This document shows positions 7,816 through 16,262 of a DNA stretch of 64,000 bases, in pieces. The notes under the pieces were generated by a model, which was not told where the DNA came from, ran no database searches, and saw only the letters and a program-made list of their open reading frames with translations. This stretch comes from Streptomyces xanthii (GTDB lineage: Bacteria > Actinomycetota > Actinomycetes > Streptomycetales > Streptomycetaceae): NCBI RefSeq assembly GCF_014621695.1, contig NZ_CP061281.1, positions 7,688,001 to 7,752,000 of the forward strand, in the 5' to 3' direction. Every line of letters begins with the position of its first letter. The first letter of the stretch is position 1. The position numbers and the translations under genes are program-made.

Positions 7816-9189
7816 TCAGCGTGCGACCGGCTGGCGTCGCGATGCCCGGTCCGGTTCGGGCGAGGGGCGCAGGCCGAGTTCCGCGGTGGGTGTCCTGTGG
7901 GTCTCGCGCCCGGTCGCCACGGCGATCGCGCAGACGGCGCAGAAGGCCGCGGTGAAGGCCGCGACCCCCACCCAGTTGTCGCCGTTCGGGCCGGCGATCT
8001 GAGCGGCGAACGTCACGGCGAACCCGGCCACGGCGAAGCCGGTCTGCGTGCCGACGGCCACGCCGGACAGCCGGACACGGGCCGGGAACATCTCGCTGTA
8101 GAAGGAGGGCCAGATGCCGTTGGCCGCGCTGTAGACGACACCGAAGAACAGCAGCCCGGTCACGAAGACCAGGGGATAGCTGCCCGTGGAGATCGCCCAC
8201 AGGTAGACGAAGATCATGACACCGGATCCGAGTGCGCCGACGAGGAAGACCGGCCTGCGGCCGATCCGGTCGGAGAGCCTCGCCCACAACGGGATGGCGA
8301 CCAGCGCCACCGCGTTGGCGCAGCCGTTCACCCAGAGCATCCCCGACTTGGTCAGCCCCGCGGCCTCACTCGTGGCGTACGAGAGTGCCCAGACGGAGAA
8401 GATCGTGCTGACCGTGGCGATCAGGGCCGCCGCGACCACCCGCAGTACGTCGGCCCAGTGGTTCCTGAGCAGCTCCGCCAGCGGCATCCTGGCCACGTCC
8501 TGGCCGGCCGACGCCTGCTGGAACACCGGGGTCTCCTCGAGCGTCCGGCGGATCACGTACCCCGCGATGGCGACGAGGGCGCTCAACAGGAACGGGATCC
8601 GCCATCCCCACGAGTACAGCTGCTCGTCGGGGAGCGCCGCGACGGGGATGAAGACCAGGGTCGCGAGGATCTGGCCCGCCTGGGTGCCGTTCAGGGTGAA
8701 GCTGGTGTAGTAACCGCGCCGGTGCTCCGGCGCGTGCTCCAGCGTCATGGCGTTCGAGCTGGCCTGCTCGCCGGCCGCGGACAGGCCCTGCAGCACACGC
8801 ATCAGTACGAGCAGCACCGGGGCGGTGGTGCCCGCCTGGGCGTAGGTGGGCAGGCACCCGATCAGGAAGGTGGACAGACCCATCAGGATCAGGGTCCACA
8901 CCATGATCGTGCGCCGTCCGAGCCGGTCACCGAGATGGCCGAGGAAGAGTGCTCCGACGGGGCGCGCGGCGTAGGCGACGCCGAAGGTCGCCAGGGAGAT
9001 CAGCGTCGCGGTCGCCGGGTCGTCCGGGGCGAAGAAGACCTTCGGGAAGACCAGCGCGGCGGCGCTGCCGTAGATGAAGAAGTCGTAGTACTCCAGGGCG
9101 CTGCCGATCCAGGCGGCGAGGGCGGCCTTGCGTGGTTTGCCCTGGGGCGGAGCGGGCGGCGCCCCGCCGGCGTACGGGTGAGCGGACAC
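7816..9189 (-). CDS. MHS-type MFS transporter (shikimate/quinate uptake candidate)
   Basis: 457 residues from a GTG start with GAGGAG six bases upstream; an ATG eight codons earlier lacks such a site. It has about twelve membrane helices. The family signatures are clear: 'WIGSALEYYDFFIYG' in helix 1, 'GHLGDRLGRR' in loop 2-3, and 'RLSDRIGRRPVF' at the start of the second half. These belong to the metabolite:H+ symporter group that includes ShiA, ProP and KgtP. Co-location with dehydroshikimate dehydratase and shikimate dehydrogenase makes shikimate, quinate or a related acid the likely substrate. It is separated from the dehydrogenase gene by 128 bases with a candidate operator. Confidence 0.88.
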   Translation of the reverse strand: MSAHPYAGGAPPAPPQGKPRKAALAAWIGSALEYYDFFIYGSAAALVFPKVFFAPDDPATATLISLATFGVAYAARPVGALFLGHLGDRLGRRTIMVWTLILMGLSTFLIGCLPTYAQAGTTAPVLLVLMRVLQGLSAAGEQASSNAMTLEHAPEHRRGYYTSFTLNGTQAGQILATLVFIPVAALPDEQLYSWGWRIPFLLSALVAIAGYVIRRTLEETPVFQQASAGQDVARMPLAELLRNHWADVLRVVAAALIATVSTIFSVWALSYATSEAAGLTKSGMLWVNGCANAVALVAIPLWARLSDRIGRRPVFLVGALGSGVMIFVYLWAISTGSYPLVFVTGLLFFGVVYSAANGIWPSFYSEMFPARVRLSGVAVGTQTGFAVAGFAVTFAAQIAGPNGDNWVGVAAFTAAFCAVCAIAVATGRETHRTPTAELGLRPSPEPDRASRRQPVAR

Positions 9190-9310
9190 GTGGACTCCTC
9201 GGGGGACAGCCACCGGCCCGGTCGGTGCGGGCGGCGGGTGGCGCGGGTACGTGAACGGCGTGTTGCGGGGGAGGCCAGGCGTAGGGCGAGTGTCGCATGC
9301 CCGGCCGAAG

Positions 9311-9340
9311 AAGTTAACGCACTAGATAGTTAATTAACTT
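9311..9340. promoter_or_regulatory. Candidate TetR operator upstream of transporter gene
   Basis: An AT-rich island with TAAC-GC-ACTAG (9315-9325), a TAAC-N10-GTTA dyad (9315-9332) and the perfect palindrome GTTAATTAAC (9329-9338). It shares the pattern TAACNNACTAG with the site at 7721. It lies about 120 bases upstream of the transporter GTG, so it probably marks that gene's promoter. Confidence 0.5.
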
Positions 9341-9517
9341 GGGTGGGATGCTGCCCGCCGCCCTGACCGGTGTCAATACATCCGCCCGTAACAAGGCGCG
9401 GACACCCGCACGGGCGCTGCGGTGGCGTGTCTGCCGCAGCTGCGGGTGCCATGAAGGTGCGGGCCCGTACCGGCCGCGCTCAGGTTCTCGCCCGGCACGG
9501 CCGACATACTTGATCGA

Positions 9518-9557
9518 GCGGCTTCAGGCCCCCTTCGGCGGCTTCAGGCCTCTTTCG
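9518..9557. repeat. 20-bp tandem direct repeat upstream of a SigK promoter
   Basis: Two adjacent copies of a 20-base unit, GCGGCTTCAGGCC followed by CCCTTCG or TCTTTCG (9518-9537 and 9538-9557, 18 of 20 identical). They end 13 bases before the -35 element at 9571. The remaining sequence from 9341 to 9517 shows nothing else. Confidence 0.6.
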
Positions 9558-9570
9558 ACGGCGTGAAGGA

Positions 9571-9599
9571 CCAATCCAAGTGCGGCGCGAGGACGGATC
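9571..9599 (+). promoter_or_regulatory. SigK-type promoter of the molybdo-oxidoreductase gene
   Basis: -35 CCAATCC (9571-9577), 15-base spacer, -10 ACGGATC (9593-9599). It has the same -35 and the same spacer as three other promoters in this locus. The start codon is at 9606, seven bases after the -10, so transcription should begin at or next to the ATG and give a leaderless mRNA. Confidence 0.7.
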
Positions 9600-9605
9600 C
9601 CGAGC

Positions 9606-11255
9606 ATGGACGACGACGTTTCCTCTCCGCCGCTGCGCGGCATCCGACGCCTGACCGCCGGCGCGGTGAGCGGTCTGCTCGCCGGCTACGCGGCCATCGC
9701 GGTCGCGGAACTGGTGTCCGCGGCCGTGCGCCCGGAATCGGGCCCGGTGATCGCTGTGGGCGGTGCGGCCATCGACCGTACGCCCGCCGCGGTGAAGGAC
9801 TGGGCCATCCGGCAGTTCGGCACCGACGACAAGCTCGTGCTCCAACTCGGCATCCTCGCGGTGCTGACCGTGCTGGCCCTGGGCCTCGGCATGCTGGCCA
9901 CGCGATGGCGGCTCATCGGTTCACTGGGAGTGCTTGCCTTCGGCGTCGTCGGGGCGCTGGCCGCCACCGGCCGACCGGACTCGACCGGTGCCGGAGATGC
10001 GCTGCCCTCCACGGTCGGAGCCGTCGCGGGCGCCTGTCTGCTCTTCTGGCTCATCGGACGGCTGGGCGACGCCGACCACGGTGTGCGCGAGCGTGATCAG
10101 GCAGCTGCGGGAGGGGAGGGCAGCCCGTCCGGGACGCGCCCCGGTGACGGGGCGGACGGCTCCGGATGGGACCGGCGCGGCTTCATCCGCGCAGCCACCG
10201 CGACCGCGGCCGCCTCCACCGGTGCCGGACTCGCAGGGCGTGCGCTGAACGGATCCCAGGGCCAGGGTGCCGTCGCCTCCCGCAAGGGGATCGTCCTCCC
10301 CAGGCCGTCGTCCTCCGCGTCCCCGGTGCCGAAGGGGGCTGGGCTGCGGATCAAGGGCATCAGCCCGTTCGTGACGCCGAACGCGGACTTCTACCGGGTC
10401 GACACCGCGCTCGTCGTGCCCAAGGTCGACGCGACGTCCTGGCGACTGCGCATCCACGGGCTGGGCGTGCAGCGTGAACGCACCCTGACCTTCGACGACT
10501 TGCTGAACATGCCGCTCATCGAGCGCGACATCACGCTGACCTGTGTCTCCAACGAGGTGGGAGGCCCCTACGTCGGAAACGCCCGCTGGATCGGAGTCCG
10601 CCTGGCCGATGTGCTCGAACAGTGCGGGGTGAGGCCCCCGTCGAAGTCCGGCCCCGCCGATCAACTGGTGGCCCGCTCGGTGGACGGCATGACCATCGGC
10701 AGTCCGGTCGAGGACGTCATGGACGGACGCGACGCCCTGCTCGCCGTCGGCATGAACGGTCAGCCGCTGCCTTTCGAGCACGGCTTCCCCGTCCGCATGG
10801 TCGTCCCCGGCCTGTACGGCTATGTGTCCGCCTGCAAGTGGATCAGAGACATCGAACTGACCACGTTCGACGCCTATGACGCGTACTGGGTCGAGCGGGA
10901 CTGGGCGCAGCAGGCCCCGATCAAGACCGAGTCGCGCATCGACACGCCCAAGCCGTTCGGCCGGCCGCGGGCCGGCACCGTCATGGTGGCCGGCGTCGCC
11001 TGGGCCCAGCACCGGGGCATCGACAAGGTGGAAGTCCGGGTCGACGACGGTCCGTGGCAGGAGGCCCGCCTCGCCGCCGAGGACACGCGGGACACCTGGA
11101 GGCAGTGGTCCTACGCGTGGCAGGCGACCAAGGGCGGTCACACGCTCACCGTCCGGGCGACCGACCGCACAGGCCAGCCCCAGACGGAGAAGCGCGCCGA
11201 CACCATGCCGGACGGCGCCACCGGCTGGCACACGGTCGCGGTCACCGTCGACTGA
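9606..11255 (+). CDS. Membrane-anchored molybdopterin oxidoreductase, sulfite-oxidase fold
   Basis: 549 residues. Four predicted membrane helices lie at about 17-37, 78-98, 102-122 and 134-152. A twin-arginine-like DRRGFIRAA follows at 189-197, then an extracytoplasmic catalytic part. The Mo-cofactor domain (about 245-430) carries the conserved Cys313 in TLTCVSNEVGG and 'FPVRMVVPGLYGY'. The C-terminal dimerisation domain is at about 455-549. Members transfer electrons to or from sulfite or methionine-sulfoxide-type substrates; this one's substrate is unknown. No ribosome site precedes the ATG, consistent with a leaderless transcript from the SigK-type promoter at 9571. Confidence 0.9.
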   Translation: MDDDVSSPPLRGIRRLTAGAVSGLLAGYAAIAVAELVSAAVRPESGPVIAVGGAAIDRTPAAVKDWAIRQFGTDDKLVLQLGILAVLTVLALGLGMLATRWRLIGSLGVLAFGVVGALAATGRPDSTGAGDALPSTVGAVAGACLLFWLIGRLGDADHGVRERDQAAAGGEGSPSGTRPGDGADGSGWDRRGFIRAATATAAASTGAGLAGRALNGSQGQGAVASRKGIVLPRPSSSASPVPKGAGLRIKGISPFVTPNADFYRVDTALVVPKVDATSWRLRIHGLGVQRERTLTFDDLLNMPLIERDITLTCVSNEVGGPYVGNARWIGVRLADVLEQCGVRPPSKSGPADQLVARSVDGMTIGSPVEDVMDGRDALLAVGMNGQPLPFEHGFPVRMVVPGLYGYVSACKWIRDIELTTFDAYDAYWVERDWAQQAPIKTESRIDTPKPFGRPRAGTVMVAGVAWAQHRGIDKVEVRVDDGPWQEARLAAEDTRDTWRQWSYAWQATKGGHTLTVRATDRTGQPQTEKRADTMPDGATGWHTVAVTVD

Positions 11256-11320
11256 ATCGACGCGCGCTGTACTGCGCGCCGGGGCAGCGCCACACGCGGA
11301 TCACTCTTTCGAGCGGGCGA

Positions 11321-11349
11321 CCAATCCGTCACGCGGCCGGCGCCGGATT
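11321..11349 (+). promoter_or_regulatory. SigK-type promoter of the fasciclin gene
   Basis: -35 CCAATCC (11321-11327), 15-base spacer, -10 CCGGATT (11343-11349). It lies about 50 bases before the fasciclin ATG at 11402. Mycobacterial SigK promoters are recalled as CCATCC / CCGAAT-like, and there too a fasciclin protein (MPT70/MPT83) is the main target. Confidence 0.75.
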
Positions 11350-11401
11350 CCCCGTGATGAAGGCGGATGGCCTTCACATTCCAGATCGCTGAGGGACTGT
11401 C

Positions 11402-12055
11402 ATGCGTACTCACTTCCGTCGGGCCGCTGTCGCTGTGGTTGCCGCCGCGGTGCTGCCGTTGGCGTTGACCGCTTGCTCGGACAGTGGTTCCGAGGAGAAG
11501 GCTTCCGAGGGTTCGACGTCGGCCGCGTCGAAGGGGGCGGACCAGGCCGATCCGTCGAAGGACACGCCGGCCGGGACGAGCGAGCCGTTCGGACCGGCGT
11601 GTTCCACGGTCCCCAAGGAGGGGGCGGGCTCGTTCGACGGAATGGCCAAGGACCCGGTCGCCACGGCGGCCTCGAACAACCCCGCGCTGTCGACCCTGGT
11701 CAGTGCGGTCAAGAAGGCCGGCCTGGTCGACACGCTGAACAACGCGAAGAACATCACGGTGTTCGCGCCGACCAATGACGCCTTCGCGAAGATCCCGAAG
11801 GCCGACCTCGACAAGGTGCTCAACGACAAAGCTCAGCTGACCAAGATCCTCACGTACCACGTGGTGGGTCAGAAGCTGGCTCCCGAGGACCTGGAGAACG
11901 GCTCCTTCGAAACCCTGGAGAAGTCCAAGCTCACCACCGCCGGCTCGGGTGAGTCCTACAAGGTCAACGACAGCGCCGACGTGGTCTGCGGCAACGTCAA
12001 GACGGCCAACGCCGACGTCTACATCATCGACACCGTCCTCATGCCCGAGAAGTAG
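11402..12055 (+). CDS. Fasciclin (FAS1) domain lipoprotein, MPT83-like
   Basis: 217 residues. A lipoprotein signal ends in LTAC with the acylated Cys at residue 25. A Ser/Glu/Lys-rich linker follows, then one FAS1 domain (about 80-217) with the landmarks 'NITVFAPTNDAFAKIP' and 'LTYHVVGQKL'. It is exposed on the outer face of the membrane, probably for adhesion or cell-surface interaction. A GAGGGA ribosome site precedes the ATG. A SigK-type promoter precedes it and two terminators follow, so it is a monocistronic unit. In mycobacteria the homologues MPT70/MPT83 are controlled by SigK/RskA, and both regulators are encoded 6-7 kb away here. Confidence 0.93.
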   Translation: MRTHFRRAAVAVVAAAVLPLALTACSDSGSEEKASEGSTSAASKGADQADPSKDTPAGTSEPFGPACSTVPKEGAGSFDGMAKDPVATAASNNPALSTLVSAVKKAGLVDTLNNAKNITVFAPTNDAFAKIPKADLDKVLNDKAQLTKILTYHVVGQKLAPEDLENGSFETLEKSKLTTAGSGESYKVNDSADVVCGNVKTANADVYIIDTVLMPEK

Positions 12056-12107
12056 ACGGTTCCGCTGCCGCGCGGGCCGAGGTGCGGAAGCAGCGCGTTG
12101 CGGCCGC

Positions 12108-12143
12108 CGGGACGGCGGGACACGATCCTGTCCCGCCGTCCCG
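12108..12143. terminator. Hairpin terminator after fasciclin gene
   Basis: A 14-bp perfect stem (12108-12121 with 12130-12143) and 8-base loop, 52 bases after the fasciclin stop. It is convergent with the operon that ends at 12178. Confidence 0.75.
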
Positions 12144-12179
12144 AGGAGGGCTCCACGGGGTCACCGTGGAGCCCTCCTC
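12143..12179. terminator. Second hairpin terminator, facing the lipid operon
   Basis: A 16-bp perfect stem (12143 or 12144 to 12158 with 12164-12179) and 5-base loop. It overlaps the stop codon of the DUF1295 gene, the last gene of the leftward operon, and sits back to back with the previous hairpin. Confidence 0.75.
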
Positions 12180-12981
12180 ACGGCTTCCGGGGCGGCAGGG
12201 GAAAGAACCCGCTGGTGCGGCGCTGGTATGCGGCATAGCCCGGACGCGTGGCCATGTGCTGCTCGAGAAGCCTCTTGCCGCTGCCCCGGGTCAGGAGAAC
12301 GCTCATCACGATCGGGGAGATCACGCAGACGGCGGCCACCACGGGGACGTCGCAGGTGAGCAGGAAGAGCCCCCACCAGACGCAGAAGTCCCCGAAGTAG
12401 TTGGGGTGTCTGGTCCAGGACCACAGACCCCGGTCCATGATCTGGCCGCGATGAGCGGGATCCGCCTTGAAGCGGGCGAGTTGGGCGTCACCGACCGCTT
12501 CGAAGGAGACACCCAGCGCCCACAGCGCGATGCCCAGGACAGAGACGGCGGACAGCGGAAGTCCGATGTACTGCGCGGCCTGGACGGGCAGGGAGACGAG
12601 CCACACCAGGGCCCCCTGCAGGAGGTAGACATGGCTCAGCGCGTACAGCATCGGGTTTCCGGGGGCCTTGGCCAGCATCCGGGCGTACCGGGGATCCTCG
12701 CCCTGGCCGCGCCCGCGCCGACCGATGTGCACGGCCAGCCGCAGTCCCCACACAGCGGTCAGACCGGCGACCAACAGTCGGCGTGAAAGGTCTCCGTGTC
12801 CGTGTGAAGCGGCCAGTGTCACCACCGCGACGGCGGTGAAGGCGATGCCCCAGGCGATGTCCACGATCCGGTGGACTCCGGTCCGAAGCGAGACGGCGAA
12901 CGTCGCCAGGACGACGGCGAGAGCCGCGCCGGCACTCCAGGCGAGGTTCAGCGCGAATGCTCCCCAGGGAAAGCCGCTCAC
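12178..12981 (-). CDS. DUF1295 integral membrane protein (ICMT/steroid-reductase-like)
   Basis: 267 residues. The GTG start overlaps the preceding stop (GTGA), so it is translationally coupled. There are six or seven membrane helices. The family signature 'RGLWSWTRHPNYFGDFCVWWG' near residue 195 resembles the NAD(P)H/SAM-binding end of isoprenylcysteine methyltransferases and sterol reductases. Its likely role is reduction or methylation of a lipid intermediate in the membrane. It is the last gene of the SigK-driven operon, and the equivalent in M. tuberculosis (recalled as Rv0446c) also adjoins the SigK locus. Confidence 0.88.
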   Translation of the reverse strand: MSGFPWGAFALNLAWSAGAALAVVLATFAVSLRTGVHRIVDIAWGIAFTAVAVVTLAASHGHGDLSRRLLVAGLTAVWGLRLAVHIGRRGRGQGEDPRYARMLAKAPGNPMLYALSHVYLLQGALVWLVSLPVQAAQYIGLPLSAVSVLGIALWALGVSFEAVGDAQLARFKADPAHRGQIMDRGLWSWTRHPNYFGDFCVWWGLFLLTCDVPVVAAVCVISPIVMSVLLTRGSGKRLLEQHMATRPGYAAYQRRTSGFFPLPPRKP

Positions 12982-14288
12982 CGGTCCGCCAGCCCTTCGT
13001 ACCAGGTCGGGACATCCGTGGCGGCCGCGGAGACGCCGGGGCCGGGCCGGACGCACAGGATCTGGTCGACTCCCATCCGGCCCTGCTCGAAGGCGAGTCC
13101 GCCGCCGGCGAGGTAGAGACGCCACACGCGAGCGGCCTCCTCGCCCACGAGGCCGACGAAGCCGTCCCAGTCCGCCTCGAGCGTGTGATGCCAGGCGGCG
13201 ATGGTACGGACGTAGTCCTCCCGCATCGCCTCGACGTGGCGTACCTCCAGGCCCGCGGCCTCAAGCAGCCCCGTCGTCTCGCCGAGCGGGCGCATGTGCA
13301 TGTCCGGCGCGATGTACGTCTCGATGAACGGGCCACCGCCGGGCGCGTTGTGCCGGCGCGACATCTGCTGGACGAGCACACGCCCGCTCGGCATCACCAG
13401 ACGGCACAGGGCTTCGGCGAACGCCGGGTACTGGCCGTCCCCGACATGCTCACCCATCTCGACCGCCGCCACGCCGTCGAAGCCACCGCCCTCGATGTCG
13501 CGGTAGTCCTGGCAGACCACCTCGACACGGTCGGACAGACCGCGTGCGCGGACCCGCTCCCGGACATGGGCTGCCTGCTGCCCGGCCAGGGTCACGGCGG
13601 TCACGGACACGCCGTGGTGCTCCGCGGCATGCAGGGTGAGCGATCCCCATCCGCAGCCGATGTCGAGGAGCCTGGTGCCGGGACGCAGCGCGAGTTTGCG
13701 GCAGATGAGTTCGAGTTTGGCCCGCTGCGCGTCAGCCGGGGTGAAGCCGGAGTCCGTGCGGGCCCAGTATCCGCAGGAGTACGCCATGGTCTCGTCGAGC
13801 AGCCGCTGGTAGAAGGTGTTGGACAGGTCGTAGTGGTGGCTGATCGCGGCCCGGTCGCGGGCACGGCTGTGCGGGCTTCCGTGCAGCCGAGCCCGGCCGG
13901 CCGGGGCGGGAGGACGGGGTCCGAGGGCGCCGAGCCGGATCGCGAGGGCTGCCGCACGGGCGCGGTCGGTGGGCGTCGCCCTGGGGGCCCGCAGCCCGTG
14001 TTCCCGTGCCGCCGCCCACATCGAGCGCAGTCCTTCCGTGAGCTCGCCCTCCACATCGACGTCCTGCGCGATGTAGGCCTCAGCGAGGCCCAACTCGCCC
14101 GGCTGCCACAGGAGTCGGCGCAGGGCGCGCCGGTGGCGCAGCACGACCACGGGCCCGCTGTCGGGGCCGGCCTCGCTGCCGTCCCAGGCGCGGAGCCGGA
14201 CCGGCAGAGGTCCGCCGAGGACGGTGGCCGCGAGGGCGGCGACCCGCGGTGCGACTCCGCTGCGCAACGTTCGGAGCAGACGCGTCAT
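12978..14288 (-). CDS. CFA/UfaA1-type fatty acid methyltransferase (second copy)
   Basis: 436 residues. It is a SAM-dependent methyltransferase of the cyclopropane-fatty-acid synthase group, acting on double bonds of membrane phospholipid acyl chains. Key elements are 'ISHHYDLSNTFYQRLLDETM', the SAM loop LLDIGCGWGSL (about 205-215), the motif 'AVEMGEHVG', and a C-terminal 'VWRLYLAGGGLAFEQGRMGV'. The ATG overlaps the previous stop (ATGA). It could make a cyclopropane, a 10-methyl or a methylene branch; sequence alone does not decide. It differs clearly from the neighbouring copy, so the two probably do different steps. Confidence 0.9.
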   Translation of the reverse strand: MTRLLRTLRSGVAPRVAALAATVLGGPLPVRLRAWDGSEAGPDSGPVVVLRHRRALRRLLWQPGELGLAEAYIAQDVDVEGELTEGLRSMWAAAREHGLRAPRATPTDRARAAALAIRLGALGPRPPAPAGRARLHGSPHSRARDRAAISHHYDLSNTFYQRLLDETMAYSCGYWARTDSGFTPADAQRAKLELICRKLALRPGTRLLDIGCGWGSLTLHAAEHHGVSVTAVTLAGQQAAHVRERVRARGLSDRVEVVCQDYRDIEGGGFDGVAAVEMGEHVGDGQYPAFAEALCRLVMPSGRVLVQQMSRRHNAPGGGPFIETYIAPDMHMRPLGETTGLLEAAGLEVRHVEAMREDYVRTIAAWHHTLEADWDGFVGLVGEEAARVWRLYLAGGGLAFEQGRMGVDQILCVRPGPGVSAAATDVPTWYEGLADR

Positions 14289-15538
14289 CGGACGTGATCC
14301 TCCTTGGTGAGCAGGTACTGCTGGACATCGAGGTAGCCGGAGCGGAAGCCGGCCTCGGAGTAGGCGAGGTAGAAGGTCCACAGGCGTTGGAAGGTCTCGT
14401 CGAAGCCGAGGTCGCGCACGTCCTGCTCGCGACGGGTGAACCGTTCGCGCCACAGGCGCAGTGTTTCCGCGTAGTGCGGGCCGAAGGCGTCACGTCGGGC
14501 GACGGTGAGACGGGTGTGGTCCCGCACCGTCTCGGCCACGGCCCTCGTCGACGGGATCATTCCGCCGGGGAAGACGTACTTGTGGATCCAGGTGAAGGTG
14601 GACCGCGTGGCGAGCATGCGCGCGTGTGGCATCGTGATGGCCTGGATCACGGCCCGGCCGCCGGGCACGAGTCGTTCGTCCAGGGTGCGGAAGTAGGTGG
14701 GCCAGAACTCGGCGCCGACCGCCTCGATCATCTCCACGCTCACGACGGCGTCGTACTGCCCACGTGCTTCCCGGTAGTCGCACAGTTCCACGCGGGCGCG
14801 GTCCTGGAGGCCCGCCTCTGTGATGCGCCGCCGGGCCAGGACCTGTTGTTCTCGCGAGAGCGTCAGGGACGTGACCTCGGCCCCGCGCGCCGCGGCCCGC
14901 AGGCACAGTTCGCCCCAGCCGGTGCCGATCTCCAACAGGCGGGTGCCGGGGCCCACCTGGGCCAGGTCGAGCAGCCTGTCGATCTTGCGGTGCTGAGCGG
15001 CGGCGAGCTGGTCCCAAGTGGCGGGCAGGGAACGGAAGACGGCGCTGGAGTACGTGAGGGTCTCGTCCAGGAAGAGGGCGAACAGGTCGTTGGACAGGTC
15101 GTAGTGGCGGCTGATGTTGGCGCGGGCGCCGTGCCGGGTGTTGCGTTCCTCGGCCGGATGACGCGGTGCCCACAGACCGCGAAGGCGTTGCAGGGGCGCC
15201 GGGACGAGTTCGTCGGCATGGGCGGCCAGCACGGTCAGCACGGAGACCAGATCCGGTGCGTCCCATTCACGGGCCATGTAGGACTCGCCGAAGCCGACGA
15301 GGCCCGATGCGCCGATCCGCGCGTGGAACGCGTCGGGGTCTTCTATGTCCAGCAGTGGGCCGCCCAGGCCGGCGAAGGGGGTTCCCTTGATTCTGGCCCG
15401 CAGGGGGAGGCGGTCCAGAGCGCGCCGGAGGATCAGCTCGGTGAGTCTCCTGCGGGCGCGTGATGTCCTGGGCGCCGCGATGATGTCGGGCCAGCGCGCC
15501 GGGTCGACCGTGTCCTTCCGGTGGCACGTCGTCGTCAT
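14285..15538 (-). CDS. CFA/UfaA1-type fatty acid methyltransferase (first copy)
   Basis: 417 residues, same family as the next gene. Visible elements are 'ISRHYDLSNDLFALFLDETLTYS', the SAM loop LLEIGTGWGEL, 'VSVEMIEAVG' and 'YLAYSEAGFRSGYLDVQQYLL' at the end, the last being typical of the class. Its ATG overlaps the DUF1365 stop, and its stop overlaps the following ATG. In M. tuberculosis the corresponding locus has a single copy (ufaA1, recalled), so the tandem pair is a difference here. Confidence 0.92.
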   Translation of the reverse strand: MTTTCHRKDTVDPARWPDIIAAPRTSRARRRLTELILRRALDRLPLRARIKGTPFAGLGGPLLDIEDPDAFHARIGASGLVGFGESYMAREWDAPDLVSVLTVLAAHADELVPAPLQRLRGLWAPRHPAEERNTRHGARANISRHYDLSNDLFALFLDETLTYSSAVFRSLPATWDQLAAAQHRKIDRLLDLAQVGPGTRLLEIGTGWGELCLRAAARGAEVTSLTLSREQQVLARRRITEAGLQDRARVELCDYREARGQYDAVVSVEMIEAVGAEFWPTYFRTLDERLVPGGRAVIQAITMPHARMLATRSTFTWIHKYVFPGGMIPSTRAVAETVRDHTRLTVARRDAFGPHYAETLRLWRERFTRREQDVRDLGFDETFQRLWTFYLAYSEAGFRSGYLDVQQYLLTKEDHVR

Positions 15539-16257
15539 GCCGAGTCCTTTCGTGTGTCATCGCCCCGGCGGGGCTGGACAGGCAGTCCTCGCAGGTAGAG
15601 GCGAACTCCGTGAAATCTGATGGCAGCCGCCGCCGCGAGCGGGGAGAGAGGGTGGCGCACGGCAAGGCGCAGCAGTTGTGCGGCGGTGGCGCTCCTGCGT
15701 TCTCCGCGTACGCGTGCACTGAAGGCCCGGCCCTCCGAGCGGTCCAGATGCACCGTCAGATCCAGGCTCTGCCGCGGCAGCGGGAGCCGCATGCGGTAGT
15801 GACCGTCGACCGCGAAGAACGGTGAGACGTAGAACTGCTTGGCGGTGCTCGCGCTGCCGTCCGGCGCGGGCCTCAGGAGGTAGCAGTGACGGCCGCCGTA
15901 GGTGTTGTGGACCTCGGCGACCACGTACCGGACGCCGCCGTCGGGTCCGTGGCACCAGTACACGGTCAGCGGATTGAAGACGTAGCCGAACACGCGTGCC
16001 TGCGTCAGCATCGTCACCATGCCGCCGTCGAGGCGCAGGCCGTTGCGAGCGAGGAATGCGTCCAGACCGGCACGGATGGTGGGCCGGTCGCCGCCGAAGT
16101 GGTCGCGCGCGTCGAAGCGCGCCAGCACACGCAGGGGCCATGGGAGGCGCGGGAGGTGATCGGGGTCGACGAGCCACAGGTAGGTGCGATGGCGCAGGGT
16201 GTAGCGCGTGGGGCGGGCGCGCACATGAGTGATGGTGCAGGGGTAGAGGGCGGCCAT
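15535..16257 (-). CDS. DUF1365 family protein
   Basis: 240 residues from ATG. A GTG three codons earlier overlaps the upstream stop (GTGA) and is an equally possible coupled start. The family signature is clear: 'LYPCTITHVRARPTRYTLRHRTYLWLVD', 'FGYVFNPLTVYWCH' and 'AEVHNTYGGRHCYLL'. The function is not established. DUF1365 proteins consistently sit between an FAD oxidoreductase and a CFA synthase, so they are assumed to act in modified fatty acid synthesis. Confidence 0.92.
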   Translation of the reverse strand: MAALYPCTITHVRARPTRYTLRHRTYLWLVDPDHLPRLPWPLRVLARFDARDHFGGDRPTIRAGLDAFLARNGLRLDGGMVTMLTQARVFGYVFNPLTVYWCHGPDGGVRYVVAEVHNTYGGRHCYLLRPAPDGSASTAKQFYVSPFFAVDGHYRMRLPLPRQSLDLTVHLDRSEGRAFSARVRGERRSATAAQLLRLAVRHPLSPLAAAAAIRFHGVRLYLRGLPVQPRRGDDTRKDSA

Positions 16258-16262
16258 CGTGT

